The notes under the pieces are model-generated. The model was not told where the DNA came from. It was given only the letters and a program-made list of their open reading frames with translations, and searched no databases. Positions 1-9,286 of a DNA stretch of 64,000 nt are shown in pieces (positions within the stretch are counted from its first letter, which is position 1; the number at the start of each line of letters is the position of its first letter). Source of the DNA: Hydrotalea sp. (GTDB taxonomy: Bacteria; Bacteroidota; Bacteroidia; Chitinophagales; Chitinophagaceae); the NCBI GenBank assembly GCA_027364735.1, contig DAHXOT010000008.1, positions 1 to 64,000 on the forward strand. Reading direction: 5' to 3'. The translations under genes were made by a program, and so were the position numbers.

Positions 1-28
1 GCATTCTAACCAACTGAACTACCGATCC
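1..28 (-). tRNA. tRNA 5' part, probably tRNA-Asp (cut by window edge)
   Basis: Read leftward, these bases give the acceptor strand GGATCGG, then the D-arm region TAGTTCAGTTGGTTAGAATGC. This is the normal start of a bacterial tRNA and matches the 5' half of Bacteroidota tRNA-Asp as I remember it. The anticodon lies outside the window, so the amino acid is an inference. A promoter-like pair of boxes lies just upstream. Confidence 0.75.
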
Positions 29-48
29 ATTTCCGTATTTTCGGTCGG

Positions 49-81
49 CAAAGATAAGGGTATAGATTTTTTATAAACAAA
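49..81 (-). promoter_or_regulatory. Bacteroidota-type promoter for the partial tRNA
   Basis: On the minus strand there is TATCTTTG (positions 56 to 49), a perfect TAnnTTTG -7 box. A TTTG -33 box lies at 81 to 78 with a 21-nt spacer. The -7 box ends about 20 nt before the tRNA 5' end, a sensible leader. The spacer is slightly longer than the 19 nt seen at two other promoters in this window. Confidence 0.55.
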
Positions 82-134
82 TCTTTCTTAAAAAAATCTT
101 ATCCTATTTTTACATTTCTAATTTTAAACAATTT

Positions 135-1136
135 ATGCCGCAATACCCCAACCGACAATTTTTAGAATTTGAGCAACCTATTAAAACGTTGTTCGAAGAA
201 ATTGAAAAACTAAAGCAAACTGCTGAAAAAAGTAAAATTGATTTAAGCGATGCAATTAAAAAATTAGAAGATGCCATTATTGAAAAGCGAAAAGATATTA
301 CCGAACATCTTACGCCTTGGCAGCGTGTGCAATTAAGCCGGCATCCGGACAGGCCTTATACGTTTAAGTACATACAAAAAATATTTGACAATTTTATTGA
401 GCTACATGGTGATAGAAATGTAAAAGATGATAAAGCCATGGTGGGAGGGTTTGCTCAATTAGATGGAGAAACAATTATGGTTATTGGTCAGCAAAAAGGT
501 GTCAATACTAAAACAAGGCAATTACGCAATTTTGGAATGGCCAATCCGGAAGGTTATAGAAAAGCACTGCGTTTAATGCGGTTAGCTGAAAAATTTAATA
601 AACCTGTTATCACTTTTGTAGATACTCCCGGTGCATATCCAGGGTTAGAAGCAGAAGAACGCGGACAAGGTGAGGCCATTGCTCGAAATATTTATGAAAT
701 GATTCGATTGCGTGTTCCGGTTATTATCATCATAATTGGAGAAGGTGCCAGTGGTGGTGCATTTGGCATTGGCGTAGGAGATAGAACTTTAATGATGGAA
801 AATACATGGTACACTGTTATTTCACCAGAATCATGTTCTTCCATTTTATGGCGCAGTTGGGATAAAAAAGAAGTAGCTGCCGAGCAATTAAAACTTACTG
901 CTAAAGATATGAAGGGCTTTGGATTAATAGATGATATTATCAACGAGCCTATTGGTGGAGCACATTGGGATTATGATGAAGCTTCTTCTATTTTAAAATC
1001 GGTTATTCTTAGAGAACTGGCGGCTGTTAAAAGCATATCTGCTGAGGAAAGAATTAATCAACGAATTAATAAATATTGCAAAATGGGTTTCTGGGAAGAA
1101 TTACCTGAAGATGATATAGTGAATAATGCTGTATAA
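135..1136 (+). CDS. accA: Acetyl-CoA carboxylase carboxyltransferase subunit alpha
   Basis: AccA pairs with AccD to transfer the carboxyl group from carboxybiotin to acetyl-CoA, the committed step of fatty acid synthesis in the cytosol. The 333 residues are full length for the family. Residues 1-60 form the usual charged helical N-terminus. The crotonase-like carboxyltransferase core follows, with [16 protein letters not shown] (133-148), the DTPGAYPG segment (163-170) and the oxyanion-hole stretch [10 protein letters not shown] (202-211). The ATG at 135 is the only good start. The gene stands alone, as accA usually does in Bacteroidota, with dapA following after 105 nt. Confidence 0.97.
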   Translation: MPQYPNRQFLEFEQPIKTLFEEIEKLKQTAEKSKIDLSDAIKKLEDAIIEKRKDITEHLTPWQRVQLSRHPDRPYTFKYIQKIFDNFIELHGDRNVKDDKAMVGGFAQLDGETIMVIGQQKGVNTKTRQLRNFGMANPEGYRKALRLMRLAEKFNKPVITFVDTPGAYPGLEAEERGQGEAIARNIYEMIRLRVPVIIIIIGEGASGGAFGIGVGDRTLMMENTWYTVISPESCSSILWRSWDKKEVAAEQLKLTAKDMKGFGLIDDIINEPIGGAHWDYDEASSILKSVILRELAAVKSISAEERINQRINKYCKMGFWEELPEDDIVNNAV

Positions 1137-1194
1137 AATAGCTATAAGATAGTATCTTTATTCATCCTCTGTTAGGTTACTTATTGATACTTCA

Positions 1195-1202
1195 TAACTT
1201 TG
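1195..1202 (+). promoter_or_regulatory. -7 box upstream of dapA
   Basis: TAACTTTG is an exact TAnnTTTG match 39 nt before the dapA ATG. The position 19 nt upstream holds TTAG (1172-1175), matching three of four bases of the -33 TTTG. It is probably the dapA promoter, giving a leader of about 35 nt. Confidence 0.45.
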
Positions 1203-1241
1203 GGCAAAATAATCTTTTAATCATTAATCAGACAATTTAAA

Positions 1242-2129
1242 ATGTCTCTCAAATCTCAATTGAAAGGAACAGGTGTAGCATTAGTAACACCTTTTACATC
1301 AACTCATGCAGTTGATTTTGATGCACTCAGCAGCGTAATTAATTACGTAATTGAAAACGGTGTGGAATACGTAATTACATTAGGAACCACCGGAGAAACC
1401 CCAACTTTAGACAAGCAAGAAAAGATTGATATAGTAAATTATACTTACGAAATTGTAAATGATAGAGTGCCTATTATTGTTGGTATTGGTGGTAATAATA
1501 CACATGAAATTATAAACGATTTAGATAAAATTCCTTTGCATAAGGCAATTGCTGTTTTAAGTGCATCGCCATATTATAGCAAACCTTCTCAAGAAGGCAT
1601 TTATCAGCATTATAAAGCCTTTGCCGAAGCTTCGCCCAAACCGGTATTATTATACAATGTTCCCGGAAGAACGGGCAGAAATATTGCTGCATCTACCACT
1701 ATCAGGTTAGCTCACGAAGTAAAAAATATAATAGGTATTAAAGAGGCTCACAACGATTTGCATCAATGTATGGAAATAATTAGAGATAAACCCGATGATT
1801 TTATAGTAGTAAGTGGTGATGATGAATTGAGCCTATCTCAAATTGCATTTGGTTTCGATGGTGTAATTAGTGTAGCGGCTAATTGTTTTCCCAAACAATT
1901 TTCTACCATTGTTCGGTTAGCACTATCAGGTAATTTTGCCGAAGCAGCTAAAAAACATTTGCAATTAATTCAAGCGTATGATTATTTATTTGTTGAAAAT
2001 AATCCTGCGGGAGTTAAAGCTTTTTTATATGAATTAGGATTGATACAAAATTATTTGCGATTGCCCGTAACACCTGTTAGCGAAGCATTACAACAAAAAA
2101 TTAAAAAATTTATACACGAAAAATTATAA
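1242..2129 (+). CDS. dapA: 4-hydroxy-tetrahydrodipicolinate synthase
   Basis: DapA condenses pyruvate with aspartate semialdehyde, the first step committed to lysine and diaminopimelate, and so feeds peptidoglycan synthesis. The 295-residue TIM barrel is full length. The motifs GTTGETPTL (48-56) and YNVPGRTG (138-145) are present. Tyr138 and the Schiff-base Lys167 (in GIKEA) are in place, as is Arg143 for carboxylate binding. The ATG at 1242 follows an AT-rich leader without a Shine-Dalgarno sequence, normal for this phylum. Related N-acetylneuraminate lyases share the fold, but the motifs and length fit DapA best. Confidence 0.95.
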   Translation: MSLKSQLKGTGVALVTPFTSTHAVDFDALSSVINYVIENGVEYVITLGTTGETPTLDKQEKIDIVNYTYEIVNDRVPIIVGIGGNNTHEIINDLDKIPLHKAIAVLSASPYYSKPSQEGIYQHYKAFAEASPKPVLLYNVPGRTGRNIAASTTIRLAHEVKNIIGIKEAHNDLHQCMEIIRDKPDDFIVVSGDDELSLSQIAFGFDGVISVAANCFPKQFSTIVRLALSGNFAEAAKKHLQLIQAYDYLFVENNPAGVKAFLYELGLIQNYLRLPVTPVSEALQQKIKKFIHEKL

Positions 2130-2222
2130 TAGAATAAGTGATATTTTAAGTGTGTAATAAGTCTGCAGTTGATTTTAAATTAATAAGCGATTTGCCCAAT
2201 AAAAAAATTGCATTTTTACAAG

Positions 2223-2900
2223 ATGAGAAAAATTATTATAGCAATTGATGGCTTTTCATCTTGCGGAAAAAGCACTTTAGCCAAGCAATTGGCCAAAGTA
2301 TTAGGGTATGTGTTTATAGATAGCGGGGCAATGTACCGAGCAATAACATTGTATTTTTTGCAACATACAGTTGATATACATAATGAAATTGCAGTAAATA
2401 ATGAATTGAAACAAATTTCACTTTCGTTTGATTATAATGCCAATATTGGAAAGAGCGATATGTTATTGAATGGAGAAAATGTAGAGGAAAGAATTAGAAG
2501 TATGGAAGTAACCAATAAAGTGAGTGATGTATCTGCAATTAAAGCTGTACGAGAATTTGCTGTGTTACAGCAACAGTTAATGGGAGAGAAAAAAGGAATA
2601 GTAATGGATGGAAGAGATATAGGAACAACTGTTTTTCCTAATGCTGAATTAAAAGTGTTTGTTACAGCAAATATTTTGGTTCGCACACAAAGAAGGTTAT
2701 TAGAGTTGCGTGAAAAAGATAAAAATATTACTGAAGATGCAGTAAGAAAAAATTTAGAAATGCGAGATACAATAGATAGTACACGCAGCATAAGTCCATT
2801 ACGTAAAGCAGATGATGCTATTGAATTAGATAATAGTAATATTACCCGTGAACAACAGTTGGATATTGTTTTAAATTGGGCAAAAGAAAAAATGAAATAA
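2223..2900 (+). CDS. cmk: (d)CMP kinase
   Basis: Cytidylate kinase phosphorylates CMP and dCMP with ATP. The start is the ATG at 2223, giving 225 residues. An in-frame TTG at 2208 would add five residues before the conserved MRKIIIAIDG beginning and is unlikely. The P-loop GFSSCGKST (10-18), the acceptor region DSGAMYRA (33-40) and DGRDIGTTVFP (129-139) are all present. In many Bacteroidota cmk stands next to ispH or rpsA, but here it is followed 2 nt later by the convergent DUF4954 gene. That leaves no room for a separate terminator. Confidence 0.95.
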   Translation: MRKIIIAIDGFSSCGKSTLAKQLAKVLGYVFIDSGAMYRAITLYFLQHTVDIHNEIAVNNELKQISLSFDYNANIGKSDMLLNGENVEERIRSMEVTNKVSDVSAIKAVREFAVLQQQLMGEKKGIVMDGRDIGTTVFPNAELKVFVTANILVRTQRRLLELREKDKNITEDAVRKNLEMRDTIDSTRSISPLRKADDAIELDNSNITREQQLDIVLNWAKEKMK

Positions 2901-2902
2901 TA

Positions 2903-5119
2903 TTATTTTAGTTGAAATCTTTTTTTAATAGATGCAATTTCTTTCTTAAAATTAGTTAATTCCTTTTTTTGGTGTATGATAAAGCTATTGTCTTCCAAAG
3001 AGCCAATTACTTTATTCATTTCTTCTTCCGATTCGTATACCATTAGTCTGTAAGGGTTATTATAATCTTTTTTGCGTGATGCGTAAATACTTTCTGTTAT
3101 CCATTCTTTTGTTTCAATAGCTTCATTAAATAAGGAATTTAATAAAGAAGCATCTATCTTTTTGATAGAAATATTTTTTATTTCAGTTAAAGAAGCGAGT
3201 GCATGAAGTAATTTTTGTGCAGTATATTTTTCCCCTTCTTTGCTATAAAAATCATGAATATCATCCCAACATTTTATTTTCCCTTTATGCACGTTTGTTC
3301 TTAATACATTAATGGTAGTTGTGGTAATTAATTGGCCACCTACATTTTCCCATTCTTCTCTTTTTAACTTAACCGGAATAGCCGATTGCAAAACAGAAAT
3401 ATCTGTTATTTTATTGGCTGTAATAAATTGTAATAACTGAGTAATACCATAATAAGCAATTAGTTTTTTATAAATACTATATGCATTATTTACTTTTATT
3501 AATATTGTTTTACGTTTTGCATTTTCAAAATTTTCGGCAATAATTTCTAACTCATTAACAACGGTATTTTGGTTGTTTAATAGTTCCTTTCCTTTGGCAA
3601 TATGTTGATCCTTAGTAAAAGTTTTTTCTGTTTCGAATTTTTTGTGATAAGCTTTACCTGTAAACAATTCCATTAGTTGTAAAGCATCAAACATTTCGTT
3701 GATACTGTCGGGTGCAAATACATCATATTCTATATTCTGAATTCTTTCTATTCTTTTATCTCTATCAATATATTTCCAACTATTTCTGGCTAATGCATAC
3801 ATGTTATACATAAACCAGTAACCGGGCATTACCAATAATTGATCTTTTGAAAGGTCGATACTAACCAGTGAAAATGGTATAGGAATATTTAGTTCAAACG
3901 GATAATCGCCTTTGGCAATAATGGTAAAGCCTGCAAATTTTGAATTGTGTTTAAGACTAACACATAGGCCGGGCCAAAATCCACGTCCCACAATAATTTC
4001 ACCATCTGCTCCTCGAGAATTATGATTTGAACCAATAGTTGCTCCGGCAGCAATATTACTTTGTCCCATAACAGTTGTTGCACATAAAAAAGAATTATTA
4101 TGGTGTTGTTCATGTGCCGGAAATATTAGCGAGTTTAGCACCTCGCAACAAGAAATAGTGGCATTATTGCCTAAGTACGAGTTAATTAGTCTGGCTCCAT
4201 ATTTTAATTGCGAATGCGAAGCCATAATAAAGCGAACTGCTTTTACTCCATAAAATATTCTGCAACCAAAACCTACAATGCCATTTACTAATTCGCATCC
4301 TTCACCAATTTGCGATTTACCTTCGGCTCCAGAATTGATAGTTATATTTTTTAGTTTATTGGCACCTTTAATGTAGGCATCGCTTCCAATCCATACATCT
4401 TTTAAAATTGCTGTATTTTTTATAACTGTTCTATCGCCAATTTTTCCATACCAGCCTCGTTTATTAGAGAATTGTTCTTGTGTAAATTGTTTAAATTTTT
4501 CGAGTAAAATGGTATCGGTACGGTATTTACTCCATAAATAAGCATCACCGGCTAACATACCATTAAATGGAATAACACTGCGACCGCCATTTTCATTGCA
4601 TATTTCTAACCAAATTCGTACATTTTCATCTTCACCATCTTTTACCAATCCTACACCAAACTTGGTATGGTTGGTGGTAACCATTTCATTTACATTGGTA
4701 ATAATTACTTCGTTGCCAATAATATAATGCGATAAATAATGTACATTTTCAATAACAACATTGTCCCCAAAATCGCAACTGATAATAGTAGAATTATATA
4801 AACCAACCGGAATTTTTAAATCGGAGAAGGTTAAACAGAAAGGTTCTAATTTTCCTATTCGTACTAAACCATAAAACTTACAGTTTTTTACCAATTCGGG
4901 GTTAAACGCATCCGACACTAAAATTTTATTCCAATCGTCGCTGGTATTTCTGTTTCTTACCAATACTTCAATTTCGTAAGCTGTAAGATGCCTGTAATGA
5001 ATGCCACTTCTATTTTGTTTATTTCTAAAAAAATATTCATTTTCTCCTTCGGGCAAAAATTGATCTGAAATGAAATTGTAACCTAAAGAGGAGATAGGTG
5101 TTTTTATAATATTGTTCAT
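2903..5119 (-). CDS. DUF4954 family protein (left-handed beta-helix, hexapeptide repeats)
   Basis: This 738-residue protein of unknown function has the DUF4954 profile found almost only in Bacteroidota and some spirochaetes. The middle (about 85-420) is rich in hexapeptide-like turns with small and branched residues, such as IGSDAYIKGANKLKNITI and GSNHNSRGADGEI. These are typical of left-handed beta-helix acyl- or nucleotidyl-transferase folds. The C-terminal 250 residues look helical and charged. It has no signal peptide, so it is presumably cytosolic. Its stop lies 2 nt from the cmk stop, and glmS lies 66 nt upstream on the same strand. Position beside glmS suggests sugar-nucleotide or envelope metabolism, but that is only inference. 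Confidence 0.85.
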   Translation of the reverse strand: MNNIIKTPISSLGYNFISDQFLPEGENEYFFRNKQNRSGIHYRHLTAYEIEVLVRNRNTSDDWNKILVSDAFNPELVKNCKFYGLVRIGKLEPFCLTFSDLKIPVGLYNSTIISCDFGDNVVIENVHYLSHYIIGNEVIITNVNEMVTTNHTKFGVGLVKDGEDENVRIWLEICNENGGRSVIPFNGMLAGDAYLWSKYRTDTILLEKFKQFTQEQFSNKRGWYGKIGDRTVIKNTAILKDVWIGSDAYIKGANKLKNITINSGAEGKSQIGEGCELVNGIVGFGCRIFYGVKAVRFIMASHSQLKYGARLINSYLGNNATISCCEVLNSLIFPAHEQHHNNSFLCATTVMGQSNIAAGATIGSNHNSRGADGEIIVGRGFWPGLCVSLKHNSKFAGFTIIAKGDYPFELNIPIPFSLVSIDLSKDQLLVMPGYWFMYNMYALARNSWKYIDRDKRIERIQNIEYDVFAPDSINEMFDALQLMELFTGKAYHKKFETEKTFTKDQHIAKGKELLNNQNTVVNELEIIAENFENAKRKTILIKVNNAYSIYKKLIAYYGITQLLQFITANKITDISVLQSAIPVKLKREEWENVGGQLITTTTINVLRTNVHKGKIKCWDDIHDFYSKEGEKYTAQKLLHALASLTEIKNISIKKIDASLLNSLFNEAIETKEWITESIYASRKKDYNNPYRLMVYESEEEMNKVIGSLEDNSFIIHQKKELTNFKKEIASIKKRFQLK

Positions 5120-5185
5120 AGTATTTCAATTTTCGAACGATGAATTAATAAGTAATGATATGCTACTTAATTAGTTATAACTGCA

Positions 5186-7021
5186 TCATTCTACTGTAAC
5201 ACTTTTAGCTAAATTTCTAGGTTTATCTACATCGTATCCTTTAGCAATACCTACAAAGTAACTTAATAATTGCAAAGGAATAACACTTAATAAAGGAGCA
5301 ATTATTTCATCTGCATCGGGTACAAACATTACATCATCGGCCATACTGGGAATAACTGTATCATTCTCTGTAGCAACGGCAATAACTTTTCCTTTTCTTG
5401 CTTTAATTTCTTGTACATTGCTTACTATTTTTTCGTAATAAGAATCTTTGGTTGCTACAAATACTACAGGTAAATTTTCATCAACTAAAGCAATGGGTCC
5501 ATGTTTCATTTCGGCGGCAGGGTAACCTTCGGCATGTATATAAGAAATTTCTTTAAGTTTTAAAGCACCTTCTAATGCTATAGGAAAATTATATCCTCTG
5601 CCTAAAAATAAAAAGTCGTGTGCATCTTTATATTTTTCTGCAATTCTTTCTATGTTAGAAGTGTTTTTTAAAATCATTGCAACTTTTTCGGGAACTGCAT
5701 TTAAATCGTTCATTAGTTGTAAATACCTTTCATTGGTAATAGTTCCTTTGGCAAAACCAATTTTTAAAGCCATCATGGTAAGTACAGTAATTTGTCCGGT
5801 AAATGCTTTAGTACTTGCTACACCAATCTCAGGACCGGCATGTGTATAAGCACCTGCATGACTTAAGCGTGCAATGCTACTGCCAACTACATTTACTACA
5901 CCAAAAATAAATGCACCTTTTTCTTTAGCACTTTCCAATGCTACCAAGGTATCGGCAGTTTCGCCACTTTGCGAAATGGCAATAATTACATCTCCTTTAT
6001 GAATAACAGGATTTCTGTATCGAAATTCGCTGGCATATTCTACTTCAACCGGAATGCGACATAATTCTTCAATCATATATTCAGCCAAAAGCCCTGCATG
6101 CCAACTGGTACCACATGCAACAATTAAAATACGTGGTGCATTTTTTAAGGCATCAATATGGTTTTCTATGCCACCCATCATTATTTTGCCCACTTCGGGT
6201 AATAATCTTCCTCTTAAACAATCGTGTATGGTTTCGGATTGTTCATGAATTTCTTTCAGCATAAAGTGGCTGTAACCACCTTTTTCAATAGCTGCTAATT
6301 CTAAATCTAATTTTTGAATGAAAGGCGTTTGTTTTTCGTTTCCTAAATTTTTAAGAATTAATTCATCAGGACGGATGATGGCAATTTCATAATCATTTAC
6401 ATATACCACTTCTTTAGTGTATTCAATAATGGGCGATGCATCGCTGGCTAAAAAGTGTTCTCCTTTTCCAATACCTATTACCAATGGGCTTCCTTTGCGG
6501 GCAGCAATAATAGTTTCCGGATCGTCTTTCGAAATTAATAAAATACAATAAGCGCCAACTACACGTTTAAGTGCAATACGCAATGCTTCTTCCAATCCGC
6601 AATTATTATTTTGTTGAATATCTTCAATAAAATTCAGCAATACTTCTGTATCGGTATCGCTTTTAAATGAGTAACCTTTTTTTAATAAATCGTTTTTAAT
6701 AGGAACATAATTTTCAATAATACCATTATGTATCATTGCCAAGTTACCACTATTTGATAAGTGAGGATGTGCATTTCTATCACTGGGTTCTCCATGTGTT
6801 GCCCATCGGGTATGGCCAATGCCAATATGCCCATGAAGGTCTTTGCCTATAATATCTTCTTCTAAATCTGCTACTTTTCCTTTCTTTTTATACACTTTTA
6901 AACCTGTATTCAATAACGCTACTCCCGAGCTATCGTAACCACGATATTCTAACCTTTTTAAACCTTTTATAATTACCGGATATGCTTCTCTATAACCGGT
7001 GTAACCAACTATTCCGCACAT
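5186..7021 (-). CDS. glmS: Glutamine--fructose-6-phosphate aminotransferase (isomerizing)
   Basis: GlmS makes glucosamine-6-phosphate from fructose-6-phosphate and glutamine, opening the UDP-GlcNAc pathway. The protein is full length at 611 residues. Cys2 in MCGIVGYTG is the glutaminase nucleophile. The N-terminal glutaminase domain covers about 1-220, followed by two SIS domains with SQSGETADT and the GVASTKAFTGQ stretch. HAEGYPAAEMKHGP and the C-terminal AKSVTVE, which carries the catalytic lysine, are present. The opposite reaction is encoded by nagB at 60368-62293. I see no glmS ribozyme in the short leader. Confidence 0.97.
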   Translation of the reverse strand: MCGIVGYTGYREAYPVIIKGLKRLEYRGYDSSGVALLNTGLKVYKKKGKVADLEEDIIGKDLHGHIGIGHTRWATHGEPSDRNAHPHLSNSGNLAMIHNGIIENYVPIKNDLLKKGYSFKSDTDTEVLLNFIEDIQQNNNCGLEEALRIALKRVVGAYCILLISKDDPETIIAARKGSPLVIGIGKGEHFLASDASPIIEYTKEVVYVNDYEIAIIRPDELILKNLGNEKQTPFIQKLDLELAAIEKGGYSHFMLKEIHEQSETIHDCLRGRLLPEVGKIMMGGIENHIDALKNAPRILIVACGTSWHAGLLAEYMIEELCRIPVEVEYASEFRYRNPVIHKGDVIIAISQSGETADTLVALESAKEKGAFIFGVVNVVGSSIARLSHAGAYTHAGPEIGVASTKAFTGQITVLTMMALKIGFAKGTITNERYLQLMNDLNAVPEKVAMILKNTSNIERIAEKYKDAHDFLFLGRGYNFPIALEGALKLKEISYIHAEGYPAAEMKHGPIALVDENLPVVFVATKDSYYEKIVSNVQEIKARKGKVIAVATENDTVIPSMADDVMFVPDADEIIAPLLSVIPLQLLSYFVGIAKGYDVDKPRNLAKSVTVE

Positions 7022-7116
7022 AAAAATTTGATTATTTTAATGCAATATCAATTATTTTAATCAATTTACGTGCGTTAAACTGTGTATCTTTTTTTTACAA
7101 TACAAGTATTTAGCAA

Positions 7117-7716
7117 ATGAACAATTTTAGTTGTAATGAAGATTATTTTTTAGAGGACGATATTGTTTTACTGAGACCTTTAAAGATAGACGATATTAAT
7201 AACCTATTACCATTTGCTTTATATGAGCCGGAATTGTGGAAATATTCTTTAACATCTGCAGCAGGGGAAGATAATTTAATAAAGTATGTTAGAACTGCTA
7301 TACAAGCACGAAGCGAAAATAAAGAATATCCTTTTATTGTATTTGATAAAGCAACAAAGCGTTATGCAGGCTGTACTCGGTTTTACGATATTCAAATACA
7401 ACACAATACTTTGCAATTAGGATATACTTGGTATGGCAGAGAGTTTTGGGGAACTGGCTTAAATAAACACTGCAAATTTTTGTTATTGCAATTTGCTTTT
7501 GATACGATGGGCTTTGAACGAGTAGAGTTTAGAGCAGATAATAACAATGCCCGAAGTATTGCTGCCATGAAAAGTATTGGCTGCAAAGTAGAAGGCGTTT
7601 TGCGTAGCAATACTTTTAAACCCGATGGAACAAGAAGAGACTCAATTATATTAAGTATTATAAAACAAGATTGGATAAATGAAGGAAAACTTTTTTTGTT
7701 GCATAAAATACAGTGA
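7117..7716 (+). CDS. GNAT family N-acetyltransferase (RimJ/RimL-like)
   Basis: This 199-residue protein has one GNAT domain of the RimJ/RimL type. These enzymes transfer acetyl from acetyl-CoA to protein N-termini or small amines. The acetyl-CoA loop region reads YGREFWGTGLNKHCKFLL (about 108-125). It is followed by the typical FERVEFRADNNNARSIAAM and GCKVEGVLR segments of this subfamily. The ATG at 7117 follows a 95-nt gap shared with divergent glmS. The substrate cannot be told from sequence. Confidence 0.85.
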   Translation: MNNFSCNEDYFLEDDIVLLRPLKIDDINNLLPFALYEPELWKYSLTSAAGEDNLIKYVRTAIQARSENKEYPFIVFDKATKRYAGCTRFYDIQIQHNTLQLGYTWYGREFWGTGLNKHCKFLLLQFAFDTMGFERVEFRADNNNARSIAAMKSIGCKVEGVLRSNTFKPDGTRRDSIILSIIKQDWINEGKLFLLHKIQ

Positions 7717-7836
7717 GTAATTTTTTGCAATATTGCTTCAAAAAAAAAAGAGGTTTTTTCCCCATATACTGCTATGCAATAATTTCATTACTTTGTATTC
7801 ATCCCCCTAACTAGACTACTACATTAAAATTTGTTT

Positions 7837-8523
7837 ATGTTTTCAATTGCAATTGTTGACGATCATTTGCCTACAATAGAACGGTTAAATGAATATTTTA
7901 AAACAAAATGGAACGCTTCGGTTTTATATGCACATGAAAACGGGTACGATTTTTTAAGAGCACTTACTCAAAAAAAACAAATACCCGACCTTATTTTAAC
8001 CGATATTAATATGCCTATTATTGATGGAATTTCTTTAACTCATTTTATAAAACTCAATTATCCATCTGTCAAAATTATTTGTACATCGGTATTCGATGAG
8101 CCTAAATTATTAAAAACTGCATTTGCATCGGGTGTAGATGCTTATATATTAAAAGCTGCTATAGAAATGCATTTTCATTTTGCATGGGAAGCTATACAAA
8201 AGAATGAAATTTTTATTGATCACTTTGCCGTAATTGGTATGGAAGATATTTTGCCGTATAACGAAAAAAGTAAAATAATGCTTTCGCCCAATCAGCCGTA
8301 TAATTTAACATTGGCAGAAAGAATATTTATTATACTATCTTCTACACGAAAACTTTTAAGCTTTGAGCAAATTGCTGAATTAATGCAAGTAGATACGGCA
8401 ACTATTGAATCTTATTTTAAAGTAGTTAAAAATAAATTAGCCATTTCTACAAGAGATGATTTGGAATTTTTTTCTTTGAAAAAAGGATTAACGTTAAATA
8501 CGATGCCTTACGCCGTTGCATAG
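7837..8523 (+). CDS. Orphan response regulator with LuxR-type output domain
   Basis: Residues 1-120 form a receiver domain with an intact phospho-relay set: acidic pair Asp8-Asp9, phospho-acceptor Asp56 in LTDINMP, Thr83/Ser84 and Lys106. The C-terminal region (about 150-215) is a divergent LuxR/NarL-like helix-turn-helix: LTLAERIFIIL, then FEQIAELMQVDTATIESYFK. No histidine kinase gene is nearby. The start is the ATG at 7837, two codons inside an in-frame TTG at 7831, because MFSIAIVDDH is the standard receiver start. The target genes are unknown. Confidence 0.85.
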   Translation: MFSIAIVDDHLPTIERLNEYFKTKWNASVLYAHENGYDFLRALTQKKQIPDLILTDINMPIIDGISLTHFIKLNYPSVKIICTSVFDEPKLLKTAFASGVDAYILKAAIEMHFHFAWEAIQKNEIFIDHFAVIGMEDILPYNEKSKIMLSPNQPYNLTLAERIFIILSSTRKLLSFEQIAELMQVDTATIESYFKVVKNKLAISTRDDLEFFSLKKGLTLNTMPYAVA

Positions 8524-8530
8524 GCATTTG

Positions 8531-9202
8531 TTATTTTACTTTTATTGGATGGGTTTCATTTTTTATATCTCTGTTTTCATAGATAGTGTTAGTTCCGCCA
8601 TTTAAGCCAACTGTAAATATTTTATTAGCTAAGTCGGTAGAACTAATACCAATATTGGGGTATATAAAAGCAAGTGGTTTATATAGTTTTCTCATTAAGG
8701 CATAAAAAATATTGGGTTCTTTTCTGGGAGTTGTTGGGTATATATATCCCGGTCTAAAAATATAGGTTGCTTTAAATTGTAATTGCAGTAAAATATTTTC
8801 TGCAATACCTTTTTCTCTTGCAAATAAAATATTGCTTTTTTCAGAAGAATCGGCACCGGCACCACTTAAAAAACAAAAACTGCAATTAGGGTTAAGTTGT
8901 TGTATTGTTTTAGCGAACGACTGCGTATAGTGTACCGTAATTTCTTTAAATTCATTCGAAGAAACTTGTCCTGTATAAACGCCCAAGCAATAATAAACAA
9001 TATCAATATTTTTTAATTGATCTTCAATGGTGCTAAAGTCTAAAAAGTTGTGATGAATTATTTCAATTAATTTATGATGCTTAATACCAAGTGGCTTTCT
9101 GGTAATAGAAATTACTTTGTTTATATTCTGATGCAGTAAACAATTTTCTAAAATTAATCTGCCAATCATTCCATTGGTTCCTGTAATAATTACTGTTTTC
9201 AT
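8531..9202 (-). CDS. NAD(P)-binding Rossmann-fold protein (atypical SDR)
   Basis: The 223 residues open with a dinucleotide-binding motif (TGTNGMIG, 7-14) and continue as an extended or atypical short-chain dehydrogenase/epimerase of the NAD(P)H-binding type. Where classical SDRs have YxxxK, this protein reads FAREK, so the catalytic Tyr appears replaced by Phe. It may therefore bind a nucleotide without normal dehydrogenase chemistry. It converges on the response regulator gene with a 7-nt gap. The substrate is unknown. Confidence 0.75.
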   Translation of the reverse strand: MKTVIITGTNGMIGRLILENCLLHQNINKVISITRKPLGIKHHKLIEIIHHNFLDFSTIEDQLKNIDIVYYCLGVYTGQVSSNEFKEITVHYTQSFAKTIQQLNPNCSFCFLSGAGADSSEKSNILFAREKGIAENILLQLQFKATYIFRPGYIYPTTPRKEPNIFYALMRKLYKPLAFIYPNIGISSTDLANKIFTVGLNGGTNTIYENRDIKNETHPIKVK

Positions 9203-9286
9203 ACTAAATTAAAATAAAGGTAATGTTATATAAATAAATGATGCATCATAAATATCAATTAACTTCGCCCGACTTATTTTTTTATT

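Noticed and set aside
2432-2791. 119-codon frame antisense to cmk
   Set aside because: Lies wholly inside the conserved cmk gene and resembles nothing.
5120-7116. glmS ribozyme or riboswitch near glmS
   Set aside because: The 95-nt leader is A/T-rich without the conserved ribozyme core. glmS ribozymes are a Firmicutes feature.
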